NCBI GenBank assembly: GCA_028279065.1
Contig: JANQSY010000049.1
Coordinates: forward strand, 1-64,000
Origin: Cytophagales bacterium
GTDB taxonomy: Bacteria > Bacteroidota > Bacteroidia > Cytophagales > CCMP332
Direction of reading: 5' to 3'
Length of the DNA stretch: 64,000 nt
A program made the position numbers and the translations under genes. The first letter of the stretch is position 1. Each line of letters begins with the position of its first letter. The notes beneath the pieces are model-generated. The model saw only the letters and a program-made list of their open reading frames with translations, was not told the origin of the DNA and made no database searches. Of the stretch, positions 25,474-35,421 are shown piece by piece.

Positions 25474-25931
25474 ACAAAGTCTCCGGAGGATTCCCGGCAT
25501 ACCCTGATCTCCTTTCGAACCTTGCTTTTGTAGAAAGGTCCATTTTTGAACATCAACTTGAAGTGGGTCTTGAAGTTATGCCAGAAGGCATTTTCATTGC
25601 CGAATTCGTTCTGATCAAGCTTTGGATTGAGCAGATAAATAAAACCATATTTATAGGTAACCTCTTCAGCACAGGGGTTGCCATATAGGACTTTGGTTGG
25701 CTTTCTGGTCAAAAGGTATTCGATCTTTTTTGGAAAGTCCGGGGTTTTGGAAGCATCCATTTTATCCGGGTTTCTATTCGGATCAGTGGCAATGGTAGGT
25801 ATGTCCTCAGAAATGGCGGACCTGGCAGAAAGGTCATCCTGAGAAAATACTTCAAAGCTGGTCAGGATAAAAACTAACAACAAGTACTTTCGCACTGGAC
25901 TTCTTTTTGATTTATTCCGAAATCCACCCAA
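25467..25931 (-). CDS. Small secreted protein of unknown function
   Basis: The 154-residue product has a signal peptide (KYLLLVFILTSFEVFSQ). A GTG at 25895 would start directly before it and may be the true start. The mature part has two Cys (GNPCAEEV, IRVCRE) and no recognised domain. It is convergent with purB and may follow the gene at 25954 in one transcript (22-base gap). Confidence 0.65.
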   Translation of the reverse strand: MGGFRNKSKRSPVRKYLLLVFILTSFEVFSQDDLSARSAISEDIPTIATDPNRNPDKMDASKTPDFPKKIEYLLTRKPTKVLYGNPCAEEVTYKYGFIYLLNPKLDQNEFGNENAFWHNFKTHFKLMFKNGPFYKSKVRKEIRVCRESSGDFVY

Positions 25932-25953
25932 AAGAAACTATTCGGAACCTCCC

Positions 25954-26739
25954 CTACTTCTTGAAAAAACTCTCGGTCCTGTTATCTACTACCAGATAAT
26001 ACACCTGACCGGATTTTAGGTCATTGCAATCAACCTCTTTGGCCCTGCCCTTTTTAACGGCATTTCCAAATTGATCGAGTATCTCATAATTGGCTTCCCT
26101 GGACAGGTAGATCTTATCCTTAACACGGGTAGGATAAAAGGTGACAGCTTCAAGTTCAGAAGTGTACTCTTTGACCACCGTGTGGTAAACCTGTCCTGTT
26201 CTTTCCTGGTATTTGATCCTATACTTGTTTACACCGCTGTGATGATCCGGTGCATAGGAATAGTTATTCGCTCCGGGGTTTCCTTTTGATTGGACCTTTC
26301 CAATATCCAGCCATGAATTGTTGACAAATTGTTCGACTAAATAGGTATTCATGGGTTTCTCTCCAGTAGCAGACCAGGTGATCGCCTCAGCAGAGACATC
26401 AAATGTTTCAAATTTGAAGGCCTTGTTTGTGGCGAAGGCACTCGAATTCAGTATCCGGGGCTTACAACCGTCCTTATGAACGATCACGATCTCAACAGGA
26501 TCGTTTTGCTGGAGGTGATTCAAGGAAACAATGAAGGCACCCTTGGCCTCAAACTGCCTCTCCTTTCCATTGACGTACACAGATTGGATGCAATACTCGG
26601 TAGTAGAAGAACCATGGAAGGGATTCTGAACATACAGGTCTTTTCCATGGTATTGGCCTACAAGCTTAAGCTCACCCGCCAAAAGGGTACATGGAGCAAG
26701 GAGCAAGAGTGAAATAAGGAAACGTAAATTGTTTGCCAT
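25954..26739 (-). CDS. Secreted protein with T9SS-like C-terminal domain
   Basis: From Met at 26739 the product has 261 residues, with a signal peptide (NLRFLISLLLLAPCTLLAG), a beta-rich body with fibronectin-like sequence (ITWSATGEKPMNTYLVEQF) and an end resembling a short T9SS type A sorting domain (VTFYPTRVKDKIYL ... LKSGQVYYLVVDNR). T9SS export is therefore likely. The binding partner is unknown. An upstream in-frame Met at 26763 precedes the signal by eight residues. Confidence 0.72.
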   Translation of the reverse strand: MANNLRFLISLLLLAPCTLLAGELKLVGQYHGKDLYVQNPFHGSSTTEYCIQSVYVNGKERQFEAKGAFIVSLNHLQQNDPVEIVIVHKDGCKPRILNSSAFATNKAFKFETFDVSAEAITWSATGEKPMNTYLVEQFVNNSWLDIGKVQSKGNPGANNYSYAPDHHSGVNKYRIKYQERTGQVYHTVVKEYTSELEAVTFYPTRVKDKIYLSREANYEILDQFGNAVKKGRAKEVDCNDLKSGQVYYLVVDNRTESFFKK

Positions 26740-26823
26740 ATGATCTGGTTTGGCATTAATCATGCCAAATTTAAGTGATTTTTGGATTCCCCAATCCCAT
26801 CAAAGGATTTTAAAAAGTTTTTT

Positions 26824-28056
26824 TTATTCATATCTCAAAGCGTCAATGGGGTCCAGAGCTGAGGCCTTACTGGCTGGGTAGTAACCGGAGATCAAACCTA
26901 CTAGTGTACAGATGGAGAATCCTAATATCATCCATCCCCAGGGAACAATAAACCCTGTACCTCCAATAGCTCCATTAATGAGATTCCCCACAACAATTCC
27001 CAGGATCACCCCTGCTGTTCCCCCGATCTGGCAGATCACGATCGCCTCAATTAGAAATTGCTCTTTGATTCTGGATGTGTTGGCTCCCATAGCCTTTCGA
27101 ATTCCAATCTCCCTGGTTCGTTCAGTGACTGATACCAGCATAATGTTCATCAAGCCTATGGATGCACCCAATAGGGTGATAAATCCTATAATGCCGCCAC
27201 CCATCCTGAGATTGCTGGAGATCCCGTCTAAAGTCTCAGAAATGGAATCGCTCTTTTCAAGTTTAAAGGAATCCTCTGCTCCTACCCTGTCACCCCTTAT
27301 CTTCCTCATCACCCCTGATCCAATCCCCATGGCAAGATCCAGATCCTTGTCTAAGGGAACATTCACATTGATATAAAAGCTGGGATTACCTCTCACATCC
27401 AGATGTCGTCGTCCTGCCTCGATCGGGATAAGCACCATTCGGCTTGTGCCACTGCCACCAAAAATACTTCCGGTCTTTTCCAAAACTCCAATCACCCTGT
27501 AATAACTTCCTAGCAAAAGGATCTTTTTGCCCAAAGGGTCTTCTTTATCAAAAAGGGTCTCAACGATCTCTTGCCCGACAATAGCTACGTCAACCCCTTT
27601 TTCAACCTCAAGATTTGTGAAATTCCTTCCAGAGCTCAAGTTGTACCCCTCAGAAGCCAGGTGGCCCTCATCCACTCCGATCACGCCGGAATTGGGATTG
27701 GTTTTGACAGATCCCCTTTTTACCTCAGCAAGCCATGTCACATAAACAGAGACCCCTACATAACCTCCGTAGTCATAATGCTCCTTAAATAGCATGGCAT
27801 CAGAATAACTGATGCGGGGATAGATCTTTCCTCCCCTCCCTTGTCTTCGGCCAGACCTCTTCTGATAAATCTCAAAGCTATTCGCGCCAATACTTGAAAA
27901 ACTTCCTTCAATGGAGGACTTCATCCCATCGATAGCGGTAAGGATTCCAACAAGAGAGGTGATCCCAATTGCGATGATGGCCGCCGTAAGAATGGTCCGA
28001 AGAAGATTATCCTTTATAGACTTAAAACTTTCACTAATGTTGACCCCTAAATTCAC
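26824..28056 (-). CDS. MacB/FtsX-type ABC transporter permease
   Basis: The 410-residue permease has a first membrane helix (residues about 18-40, [20 protein letters not shown]), a large periplasmic MacB-like domain, and three C-terminal helices with the FtsX motif [20 protein letters not shown]. This family moves substrates by mechanotransmission with a separate ATPase and often an outer-membrane partner. No ATPase gene is adjacent, so it must be shared or encoded elsewhere. A TACTTTTG box on the minus strand (28125-28118) may be its promoter. Confidence 0.9.
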   Translation of the reverse strand: MNLGVNISESFKSIKDNLLRTILTAAIIAIGITSLVGILTAIDGMKSSIEGSFSSIGANSFEIYQKRSGRRQGRGGKIYPRISYSDAMLFKEHYDYGGYVGVSVYVTWLAEVKRGSVKTNPNSGVIGVDEGHLASEGYNLSSGRNFTNLEVEKGVDVAIVGQEIVETLFDKEDPLGKKILLLGSYYRVIGVLEKTGSIFGGSGTSRMVLIPIEAGRRHLDVRGNPSFYINVNVPLDKDLDLAMGIGSGVMRKIRGDRVGAEDSFKLEKSDSISETLDGISSNLRMGGGIIGFITLLGASIGLMNIMLVSVTERTREIGIRKAMGANTSRIKEQFLIEAIVICQIGGTAGVILGIVVGNLINGAIGGTGFIVPWGWMILGFSICTLVGLISGYYPASKASALDPIDALRYE

Positions 28057-28128
28057 AGATGGAACGATCTTTGAACCTAAACTAATTCAAATACAAACAC
28101 GTTGTAAATTTCGACTACAAAAGTATCC

Positions 28129-29400
28129 ATGAAAAATAGCTGGTTCATATTTGGCCTTATTATTTCAATAATTTTATTCCCCTGTATTTCAAATGGGGCC
28201 AGGATCTTGGTCCCTATGGACAATTCCCAGGAGAATCACCTGAAAGCTTATGGAATAGCTTACTGGGTTTTGGAACAGGATGAAGAGGTTGAATGGCTTC
28301 TAAATTACAGAGGAGGAAGCTTCATGTTTCCAAACAACCAGGCTTTTCAGAATGAGATGGTGATCAGAGGTGTCTCGTATCAGGTGATCAGCGAGGGTGA
28401 GGCGATCCGGATATTGGAAGAAATCTCTAGCCCGAACAAAAACATGGATGTGATGAAGCTGGAAGTCGCTCCAAAGATCGCCGTGTATTCTCCAAAAACA
28501 GCTCAACCCTGGGATGATGCTGTCACGCTCGTCCTGACCTATGCCGAAATTCCTTATGAGGTAGTCTTTGATGAGGAGGTACTGAACAACGACCTGCCCA
28601 AGTATGACTGGCTTCATCTCCATCATGAGGATTTTACAGGCCAGTATGGGAAATTCTATGCCATGCACAGGGATAAGAAATGGTATCAGGATCAGGTCAG
28701 GGAATTCGAAGGGGTAGCTGAAAAATATGGATACACCAAGGTCAGCCAATTGAAACTGGCAGTTGTGAAGCATATCAGGGATTATTGTTTGGGAGGCGGT
28801 TTTTTATTTGCAATGTGCTCAGCAACAGATACTTATGATATCGCATTGGCAGCCGATGGGGTGGATATTTGCGAGTATATGTATGATGGGGATCCCGCGG
28901 ACCCAAACTCCAATCAAAAATTGGACTATGATAAAACACTTGCCTTTAGAAACTTCAGATTGAGAATGAACCCCATGGAGTATGAGTTCTCTAACATTGA
29001 CAACCAGGCCAGGGATCGCAGCCTAAAGGAGGCAAATGACTTTTTTACCCTTTTTGAGTTTTCCGCCAAGTGGGATCCTATCCCTACAATGCTGACACAA
29101 AATCACGAATCCACCATTAAGGGATTCATGGGACAAACAACAGCTTATAAAGGAAGGCTTATCAAATCAGATGTTGTAGTAATGGGTGAAACCAGGAGCA
29201 TAGATGAAGCAAAGTATATTCATGGAACCTTTGGCAAGGGTTTCTGGACCTTCTATGGAGGACATGACCCGGAAGATTACCAACATTTTGTTGGGGAAGA
29301 ACCCACCGATCTTAACCTGCATCCAAACTCTCCTGGTTATAGACTGATCCTAAATAATATCCTTTTTCCTGCCGCCAAGAAGAAAAAGCAGAAGACCTAA
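28129..29400 (+). CDS. Conserved exported protein often labelled asparagine synthetase B
   Basis: The 423-residue product has a signal peptide (residues 1-23) and then a conserved body: ILVPMDNSQENHLKAYGIAY, NYRGGSFMFPN, YDWLHLHHEDFTGQYGKFY and YIHGTFGKGFWTFYGGHDPE. It matches a Bacteroidota family that databases often call asparagine synthetase B. No asparagine synthetase motifs are visible, so that name looks like an annotation carry-over. The GGGFLFAMCSATD turn resembles the nucleophile elbow of class I glutamine amidotransferase folds, with Cys as a candidate nucleophile. The mature protein should lie outside the cytoplasm. It overlaps the last gene of the B12 locus by 4 bases at the convergent end. 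Confidence 0.8.
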   Translation: MKNSWFIFGLIISIILFPCISNGARILVPMDNSQENHLKAYGIAYWVLEQDEEVEWLLNYRGGSFMFPNNQAFQNEMVIRGVSYQVISEGEAIRILEEISSPNKNMDVMKLEVAPKIAVYSPKTAQPWDDAVTLVLTYAEIPYEVVFDEEVLNNDLPKYDWLHLHHEDFTGQYGKFYAMHRDKKWYQDQVREFEGVAEKYGYTKVSQLKLAVVKHIRDYCLGGGFLFAMCSATDTYDIALAADGVDICEYMYDGDPADPNSNQKLDYDKTLAFRNFRLRMNPMEYEFSNIDNQARDRSLKEANDFFTLFEFSAKWDPIPTMLTQNHESTIKGFMGQTTAYKGRLIKSDVVVMGETRSIDEAKYIHGTFGKGFWTFYGGHDPEDYQHFVGEEPTDLNLHPNSPGYRLILNNILFPAAKKKKQKT

Positions 29401-30431
29401 TTAACCTCGATGAACTGGTTCGGGGCTATTCCTCCAAAGAACCAGTCGATCTCCATCCCACTGGAAGTAAGGCGGTATACCCTTCCTTTGGACTTAAAAT
29501 CCAGCGGGTCGGAATACCATACTCCCCCACCCCTGAGAGGCAATACACCATAAGTTTGGCCTCTGGTAAACAAAGTACTTCCAGAACCGGAAGATGAAAC
29601 CTGCTGCTCAAGGAGTCTTCTTCCACCAAAAACCCAGACCGATTGATTATCATGAGCTACCTCCATTCTGCTTCCCCAACCATCGTTGTTACTTCTGCTG
29701 GTTATCTCGGTAAAATCCTTATTCAATTCCAATAGGTAGCCCGTACCCCCAAATCCACCGGAACAATTTATCCAAATGTCGCCCTGAGGGTCATAATGGA
29801 CATCGTTGGGGGCCGTTTCGACCACAACAGAATCTACTTTTGTATTGGTGAGAACATTGACGAATTCGACGACATTTGAGAAGCTATTTGGAACCGCAAG
29901 TATGGGGCTATTATAGGCTAGTCCTTCCGGCCCAGGGCCACAAGCGATCTTGACCCTATTTTGTCCCTGTCTGTCGGTCCTGAGAATGAATGACTCATCC
30001 AGTCCAAAACTTGAATTGTATGGACCCCAGTTGCTGATATAAACCTCTTGCCCAACTATAAGGATGTATCTGGGCTGGTCCAGTTCAGGAAATTCCCAGC
30101 TTGGCAAAGCTTCCCCTGACCCGGCTTTCATTCTCAGAATCTTGTTATCACCATTCGCCACAATGTAGATCACACCTTCATGGAGGAACATGCTTTGAAG
30201 CAGATCCCCTGTTTCAGCCAATCCATTTTCGAACCTGTAAACCTCATCGGTATAAACCTGATCTGAAAATGAATAAAAACCTATAGAACCATTGCTTTCG
30301 CCGGAATCACCCTGGTTTAAAACCCAAACCCCATTTGCGTATTTCCCGGGAGTTGGGGCAGGAGAATCATCCTCTTTACATCCAAACTGTGTCAAGATCA
30401 GAATGATCAGAATCGATAAGCAGACTTTCAT
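29397..30431 (-). CDS. BtuG-like beta-propeller lipoprotein, second copy
   Basis: The 344-residue product has a lipoprotein signal (CLSILIILILTQFGC) and a body of repeated beta blades with YncE/DUF5074-like sequence (GVIYIVANGDNKILRM, EVYISNWGPYNSS, DIWINCSGGFGG). It is a distant paralogue of the preceding gene (30497-31576) and the last gene of the riboswitch-led operon, after a 65-base gap. In Bacteroides, BtuG propellers cap the BtuB receptor and bind cobalamin tightly at the cell surface. By context this protein should do the same or handle a related corrinoid. Confidence 0.8.
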   Translation of the reverse strand: MKVCLSILIILILTQFGCKEDDSPAPTPGKYANGVWVLNQGDSGESNGSIGFYSFSDQVYTDEVYRFENGLAETGDLLQSMFLHEGVIYIVANGDNKILRMKAGSGEALPSWEFPELDQPRYILIVGQEVYISNWGPYNSSFGLDESFILRTDRQGQNRVKIACGPGPEGLAYNSPILAVPNSFSNVVEFVNVLTNTKVDSVVVETAPNDVHYDPQGDIWINCSGGFGGTGYLLELNKDFTEITSRSNNDGWGSRMEVAHDNQSVWVFGGRRLLEQQVSSSGSGSTLFTRGQTYGVLPLRGGGVWYSDPLDFKSKGRVYRLTSSGMEIDWFFGGIAPNQFIEVN

Positions 30432-30496
30432 TGTTCAAAAAAGCTTAATCATATTGATAGTCTCCATTCCGAAGAAAAAAAACTGAAGACTTAACC

Positions 30497-31576
30497 CTAT
30501 TGAAAAGTAATGCTTCCAGGAATAATGCCGGCTAAATAGGATCCCTTTTGGGTGGCACCACTTGAGTAATGAAAAATACGACCTCGTTGGTTATAGTCTA
30601 TGGCATCGGAGATAAAGACATCACCATTTTTTGGATAGACGCCCAAACCATAGAACAGCCTTCCTTCCGAGCTAATGAATGCGGTTGAAGGTAATTCATC
30701 AGCAGTCACGCTCATTTTATATATGTGTTCGTTCATGAAGTAGATGCTGTCTTTCGATGAATTTAACTCCAGATTCGAAATTGACCCCTCTCCAGAGCCT
30801 AAATTGAAACTTTGGATAATTTTTCTCGAAATAGGATCAATACAATATAATGACGAACTAGTACTTCCTGAAACACCTGAGGAACAGGATACCCATATTC
30901 GATCATATTGATCAATCACAATTGAGCCGGCCCCCTTTGAGATAGCTATGCTATCCACGACATTATCCTCGATGGTTTCCACAACATACAGGTAGGGCTC
31001 TGCACGACAGGTTACAAATGCGAAGCCATAGATCAAGCACATTTCTTCGGTCCAACCTGGAAAGAATATCTCGCTTTCTTTGCTTAGTGTATTCAGATTA
31101 ACCACATGAATTGCATCTGCATAAAGGTCTGATACATAAGCCTTCGAATTGCTAATTGGTAATACATACCTTGGAGATTCCAAATCAGAAATGACTCCAA
31201 TTTCCTTGAAGTCCAAATCATCAACTACCACAACTTTCGAAGAATTATTGACCACGATATAAGCTTTGTTTTGGAAGAATGTTATTGATTGACAAACATC
31301 CCCAAGTGCTTTATCATTAGCGCGGTTATAATAATTATTAACAATTAGGGAATCCTGTGGCAGTATTAATGATACTGAGGAATTTCCGAACTGAAAGTTG
31401 CCTTCATTGCAAACAAAAACCCTAAATGAACCATCTAATTGGGCATCAATGAATGCAGGGTCGGGTGGTTTATCCTCTACGCAAGAATACCCAACCAGAA
31501 GAAGCGAAAGAATAATTTTAAAACCAGACTTTCTAATAAACCGTGATTTTCGAATAAAACACCTCTCCCTCTGCAT
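30497..31576 (-). CDS. BtuG-like beta-propeller lipoprotein
   Basis: This 359-residue lipoprotein (lipobox LLVGYSC) is a YncE/DUF5074-type beta-propeller: KAYIVVNNSSKVVVVDDLDF, SPRYVLPISNSKAYVSDLYA, DQYDRIWVSCSSG. The match to BtuG-type cobalamin-binding propellers is supported by its place behind a B12 riboswitch and a TonB-dependent receptor. Its start overlaps the previous gene by 44 bases. The N-terminus before the signal is long and basic, with a doubled FIRKS motif, so a later non-ATG start is possible. Confidence 0.82.
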   Translation of the reverse strand: MQRERCFIRKSRFIRKSGFKIILSLLLVGYSCVEDKPPDPAFIDAQLDGSFRVFVCNEGNFQFGNSSVSLILPQDSLIVNNYYNRANDKALGDVCQSITFFQNKAYIVVNNSSKVVVVDDLDFKEIGVISDLESPRYVLPISNSKAYVSDLYADAIHVVNLNTLSKESEIFFPGWTEEMCLIYGFAFVTCRAEPYLYVVETIEDNVVDSIAISKGAGSIVIDQYDRIWVSCSSGVSGSTSSSLYCIDPISRKIIQSFNLGSGEGSISNLELNSSKDSIYFMNEHIYKMSVTADELPSTAFISSEGRLFYGLGVYPKNGDVFISDAIDYNQRGRIFHYSSGATQKGSYLAGIIPGSITFQ

Positions 31577-32537
31577 AATGAATCAATTGGTACACTCCAG
31601 GAATAAGCTGCCTTTCATTAAATATAATTTGATAGACACCCGACTCATACTTAAAATATGAACAGTCAATACTAATTCCCAAAGGGCTAATAATTTCCAG
31701 GTCATTTAATTTCCGGGCTTTAGTCTCCAACATTAATCTTTGGCCGAATGTCCATGGATTAGGGTAAATCCGGGCTCCAGGATTGAGACTTTGAGATTCA
31801 AGCGTGGAGATTGCACCTTCATTTATTACCCCCACGGCATCAAGATCAAACCCACCTGATGCAAAAGGGGTAGGCCAGGGATCATTGATCAGGGTTCCGC
31901 TGCTATCATATGTTCCATGAGCCATATTAATACTACCAACAACATCTATAATTCGAACCATAGTAATGTTTTGAAGATCAAGACCTGCTATCCCTTTCAA
32001 TTCCTCAAGGTCAAAAGGAACTCCATAATTTGCTCTGTATTTACCCGCTAGATTCCTAACCTTCCTTGCATCAAGGGAATCAAATCCCCCCACCTGAGTT
32101 GAAGTCTGAGTGTTGGATACTGATGGAAATCTGAAAAAGCTATTGCCATCCGAACTTACTTCTACATGAGCAAGTTCAAGAAAATGATCATCAAATGCGT
32201 TCTCAAAAACTGCGAAATCAGGCCCGGGCCCATTAACTATTGGTTTGGGAAATCTTAATTCCGCCGTTCCTCCATCACCAAGACTTACCACACCAGTGGT
32301 TCCTGCTTTACCGATCCCGGAACTGTCAGCTCCAACTGAAGCAAACCCAAGGCCAGGGTCAGAGATATCCTGCAATCCTCTATTTACAATACATTGTGAT
32401 GCCCAATTCACAAAAACGGAACTGTCTTTATATATGGCTGTGGAACCAGGTTGTCCGGCAGGTGGCGCGAACTGGGCCCAGGTTCCTTGATTGATTGATC
32501 CAACCATTATAGCCGTCAGCAACAGCTTCTTAATCAT
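31533..32537 (-). CDS. T9SS-exported surface protein of the B12 locus
   Basis: The 334-residue product has a signal peptide ending TWAQ, a body typical of surface proteins found near btuB genes in Bacteroidota (SLGDGGTAELRFPKPIVNGP, GPDFAVFENAF, FDLDAVGVIN), and a T9SS type A sorting domain (RIYPNPWTFGQRL to the C-terminus). The body looks like a beta-sandwich ligand-binding domain. It overlaps both neighbours (4 bases upstream, 44 downstream), so it is made with them. A corrinoid-capture role is inferred from context. Confidence 0.8.
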   Translation of the reverse strand: MIKKLLLTAIMVGSINQGTWAQFAPPAGQPGSTAIYKDSSVFVNWASQCIVNRGLQDISDPGLGFASVGADSSGIGKAGTTGVVSLGDGGTAELRFPKPIVNGPGPDFAVFENAFDDHFLELAHVEVSSDGNSFFRFPSVSNTQTSTQVGGFDSLDARKVRNLAGKYRANYGVPFDLEELKGIAGLDLQNITMVRIIDVVGSINMAHGTYDSSGTLINDPWPTPFASGGFDLDAVGVINEGAISTLESQSLNPGARIYPNPWTFGQRLMLETKARKLNDLEIISPLGISIDCSYFKYESGVYQIIFNERQLIPGVYQLIHYAEGEVFYSKITVY

Positions 32538-33508
32538 TCCTTTATTATTCTAATCGTATGATTGAATTCCTGACCACTTACTTTGGCAATGTAGGTCCCT
32601 GGGAGAATTTCAGACATTTGAACCTGTAAATCCCCTGCACCTCCGATCCGTTTTTGAAGAATTACCCTCCCACGAGTATCAACTAATGCGAAATCTATCA
32701 TTTCCAATTTAAGGATCTCGGGGTTTATACTCAGCTCGTTTTGAACAACGGTTGGATAAATCCATACCGCTTGCTCAGCTACGATATCCCCAATTCCTGT
32801 TTGAATAGCCCCTAAATTATCAATGCAATAAAATGTCGGTGTATTTATCCCAAAAGCCCCAACATCACTGGACCTCAAGATGAACAGCAGGCTATCCACA
32901 CTACCTAAGGGAGAAAGATCAACCCATTCCCATGTATCCAGGATATAATCCTGAGAATTATCTGAAAACCTATAGTCTGCCAGATAGAATTCAACGCTAT
33001 CTGTTCCCAGGGAACCGTTTTGATATTTAAAGATTGCAAGCTTGAAAAAATCCGGATCGTCACCACTGGCTCCACCAAACTTTTTTGCAAATGCATCACC
33101 GTCCCTCATACTAATGGCAGGATAGGTCCCATTTGCAATGTATACTCCATTAATGACACTACCGACAGATCCTGGGCTCAGCGTAACAACAGAATTTTGC
33201 TGACCAACGGCATAAACAGAAGAACCGACAGCTCCTGAACCAGGAAAAGAGGCATACAAATTTCCAGCCCCGGCGGTCACGGTATCAAACACGTTCGAAT
33301 ATGACCATCCTGATGACCAAAAACCACCAAAGGCTGTATCGTAATAATTGGAAAAAACATAATCACCACTTTGAAACCAGGTTCCCAAGGGAGTGGAACT
33401 ACCATTGAAAAAGGTATTAGAACCTAAGGGAAGGGTTTCAAAATCTGCCACCTGGGCGTTGATGATCGAGGGTAGAAAAATTGTCACTAGTAAAATTCTG
33501 TATTTCAT
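32534..33508 (-). CDS. DUF4465 protein with T9SS sorting domain, probable corrinoid-binding accessory
   Basis: The 324-residue product has a signal peptide (to about residue 18, INAQ), a DUF4465-type body (GFWSSGWSYSNVFDTVTAG, SVYAVGQQNS, VEFYLADYRFSDNS, TPTFYCIDNLG) and a T9SS type A C-terminus (IYPTVVQNELSI ... LPGTYIAKVSGQEF). DUF4465 genes recur beside btuB in Bacteroidota, and I recall that a related protein (BtuH) binds B12; the exact relationship was not checked. It starts 2 bases after the receptor stop and overlaps the next gene by 4 bases. Confidence 0.83.
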   Translation of the reverse strand: MKYRILLVTIFLPSIINAQVADFETLPLGSNTFFNGSSTPLGTWFQSGDYVFSNYYDTAFGGFWSSGWSYSNVFDTVTAGAGNLYASFPGSGAVGSSVYAVGQQNSVVTLSPGSVGSVINGVYIANGTYPAISMRDGDAFAKKFGGASGDDPDFFKLAIFKYQNGSLGTDSVEFYLADYRFSDNSQDYILDTWEWVDLSPLGSVDSLLFILRSSDVGAFGINTPTFYCIDNLGAIQTGIGDIVAEQAVWIYPTVVQNELSINPEILKLEMIDFALVDTRGRVILQKRIGGAGDLQVQMSEILPGTYIAKVSGQEFNHTIRIIKE

Positions 33509-33510
33509 AA

Positions 33511-35421
33511 TTATTTGGTTTTAGATGAAAATCTTAGTGAAATGCCGAGCTCAAAATTTTGCAAAGGCATGGCTCTTTCAGCTACAATCTGATAGCTGTT
33601 TGAGAATAAATTGTTTATTTCTGCATTGAATTTGAGAGTATGGGTTCTCAATCTGATTGCATATTCCATTCTAATTGAGGTTAGCCAAAAGGGATTAAGC
33701 CACTCACTATTATCGGAACTGGTAAACCTGTACCCTGTATAGGATTGGATTACGGAAAAGACTACATTTTTTGCGCTTATGTAGAATTTTCCGGACCCGT
33801 TGTATCGGGGAGTATAGATAATCTGTTTTCCTACTGATGCGTCTCCCTCAACCTTTGATCTTTGGTTCGTTGCCAATACATAATTGGTCAATACCTGCAG
33901 ACCGATTTCCTTGCGGTTTCTTGAGAATGCGATATTAGTTGTTGTCTCAAGCCCCCTGCTCCAAACCTCAACCAAATTTTGAGGGGTCCAGTAGCTTTGT
34001 GATGGCAGCCAGATTATTTGATCCTTAACCTGTCTGGAGAAACCAGTAGCCTCAAGTCTTATATTCCATTCTTTGTTACTCTGAAAAATCTCTGCTGCGA
34101 CTCCTGATTCAATAGAATAACCTCGTTCAGGTTTCAAGTCGGGGTTTCCTCCCGGTTGCCAAAAAAGATCATTGAGAGTAGGTACTCGGTAAACCCTTGA
34201 TCCGTTTAAATAAAGCTTAAGCCAAGGACTGATATTCCACTTTCCACTTACACCATAGGTAAAGGGTATCTTTTCACTCCCATTATCCACATATTCCTGT
34301 CGGAAATAGGTGGTTGCAGCAAGCCGAGCATCTTTGTTTTGAATTGAGTAGGATCCGAAAACCGAGATGCGATTTTGATGCGCATCTTCCTTATAAGAAT
34401 CTGCCTTTGCATAAGCAAATGTTCCATTTATACCTGCCTGAATCGAGTGGCTTCGATTGAAATGCAAGTCCCTATTTGACTCAAGTATGAATGTATTAGA
34501 CCTGTTATTGGAAACCAGATCACCGGTAGGATTTTGATATTGAAGTAATTCCTGAAAAAAGGCTGCTTTTGTTTCATACCTTCCATTTTTTCGATTCCAA
34601 TTCCATGTGGCCATTATCCTGTTAGTCAAATCCTCTTGTTCCGAATTATTATCCTCTTCAAGAAGGGTTGGAGGTATTTCCCTCTGGGTCCTTTGTAGCC
34701 AGTAATCAAGTTTTATCATATGACCACCAATAATTTCCTTCCCAACCGAAGCTATCAAGCCACTATTTTTGTATGAAGCATTTACCTGTCTTTCACGAAC
34801 AATTTCAGATCTAATGCTACCCTGTTGGATTGGAAAGTTATTTTCCGCAAACTGGTTAAAAACCGAAAGGGAGGTTTGCCAGGTGTTCTTTTTCAGATTT
34901 AATTCTACCCCTTGAGTGAATTTTCCAAAACTTCCAGCACCAAGATGAATTTCAATGTTGTCTGAGTCACCTGTCTTGCTGTTCAATAGAATTGCGCCTG
35001 TCACGGCCCCACTTCCCCAGGAGGTAGAAGCACCACCATATTGGAGTTTAACATCCCGGATGAGGCTCAAAGGGATTAAGGCCATGTCCGGAGTTCCATT
35101 CATTGGATTTGTAATGTTCAATCCGTTCCAAATCAGTGGCGTTTGATTTGCATTTCCTCCTCTAAATGATGTTGTAGATAGTGTTCCCGGTCCGTAGCTT
35201 TTGATAAAAACAGGACTGCGTTCCATCAGCAACTCCCCTACATTATCGCTGAACCTTGATAATAAATCCGTGGAATCAAATTCCTGGAATTTCACCCCAT
35301 TGGAAAACCCTTCAATTCGACTGCTCAGTATTACTACTTCCTCCAGAGTCAGGGAATCTGACTGGGCGGACAAACAATTTGAGACCGCATAAAAAAACAA
35401 AAGGCCAAAAAATTTATTCAT
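33511..35421 (-). CDS. btuB: TonB-dependent outer-membrane receptor, BtuB-like
   Basis: From Met at 35421 the receptor has 636 residues: a signal peptide (FFGLLFFYAVSNCLSAQ), a possible TonB-box region (LTLEEVVILSS), a plug domain (GPGTLSTTSFRGGNANQTPL, SWGSGAVTGAILL) and a 22-strand barrel ending in FELGISLRFS. The length and plug motifs fit BtuB. The B12 riboswitch directly upstream makes corrinoid uptake by far the best assignment. The longer frame from 35457 adds 12 residues before the signal. The chosen ATG lies in a long hairpin (35403-35435). No BtuCDF genes are in the window. Confidence 0.9.
   Translation of the reverse strand: MNKFFGLLFFYAVSNCLSAQSDSLTLEEVVILSSRIEGFSNGVKFQEFDSTDLLSRFSDNVGELLMERSPVFIKSYGPGTLSTTSFRGGNANQTPLIWNGLNITNPMNGTPDMALIPLSLIRDVKLQYGGASTSWGSGAVTGAILLNSKTGDSDNIEIHLGAGSFGKFTQGVELNLKKNTWQTSLSVFNQFAENNFPIQQGSIRSEIVRERQVNASYKNSGLIASVGKEIIGGHMIKLDYWLQRTQREIPPTLLEEDNNSEQEDLTNRIMATWNWNRKNGRYETKAAFFQELLQYQNPTGDLVSNNRSNTFILESNRDLHFNRSHSIQAGINGTFAYAKADSYKEDAHQNRISVFGSYSIQNKDARLAATTYFRQEYVDNGSEKIPFTYGVSGKWNISPWLKLYLNGSRVYRVPTLNDLFWQPGGNPDLKPERGYSIESGVAAEIFQSNKEWNIRLEATGFSRQVKDQIIWLPSQSYWTPQNLVEVWSRGLETTTNIAFSRNRKEIGLQVLTNYVLATNQRSKVEGDASVGKQIIYTPRYNGSGKFYISAKNVVFSVIQSYTGYRFTSSDNSEWLNPFWLTSIRMEYAIRLRTHTLKFNAEINNLFSNSYQIVAERAMPLQNFELGISLRFSSKTK

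Noticed and set aside
28300-28773. 157-codon minus-strand open frame
   Set aside because: It is antisense to the conserved exported protein at 28129-29400 and shows no protein-like pattern.
31500-31576. Doubled FIRKS motif at the N-terminus of the BtuG-like protein as a functional repeat
   Set aside because: It lies before the lipoprotein signal in sequence that overlaps another gene, and may not be translated at all.
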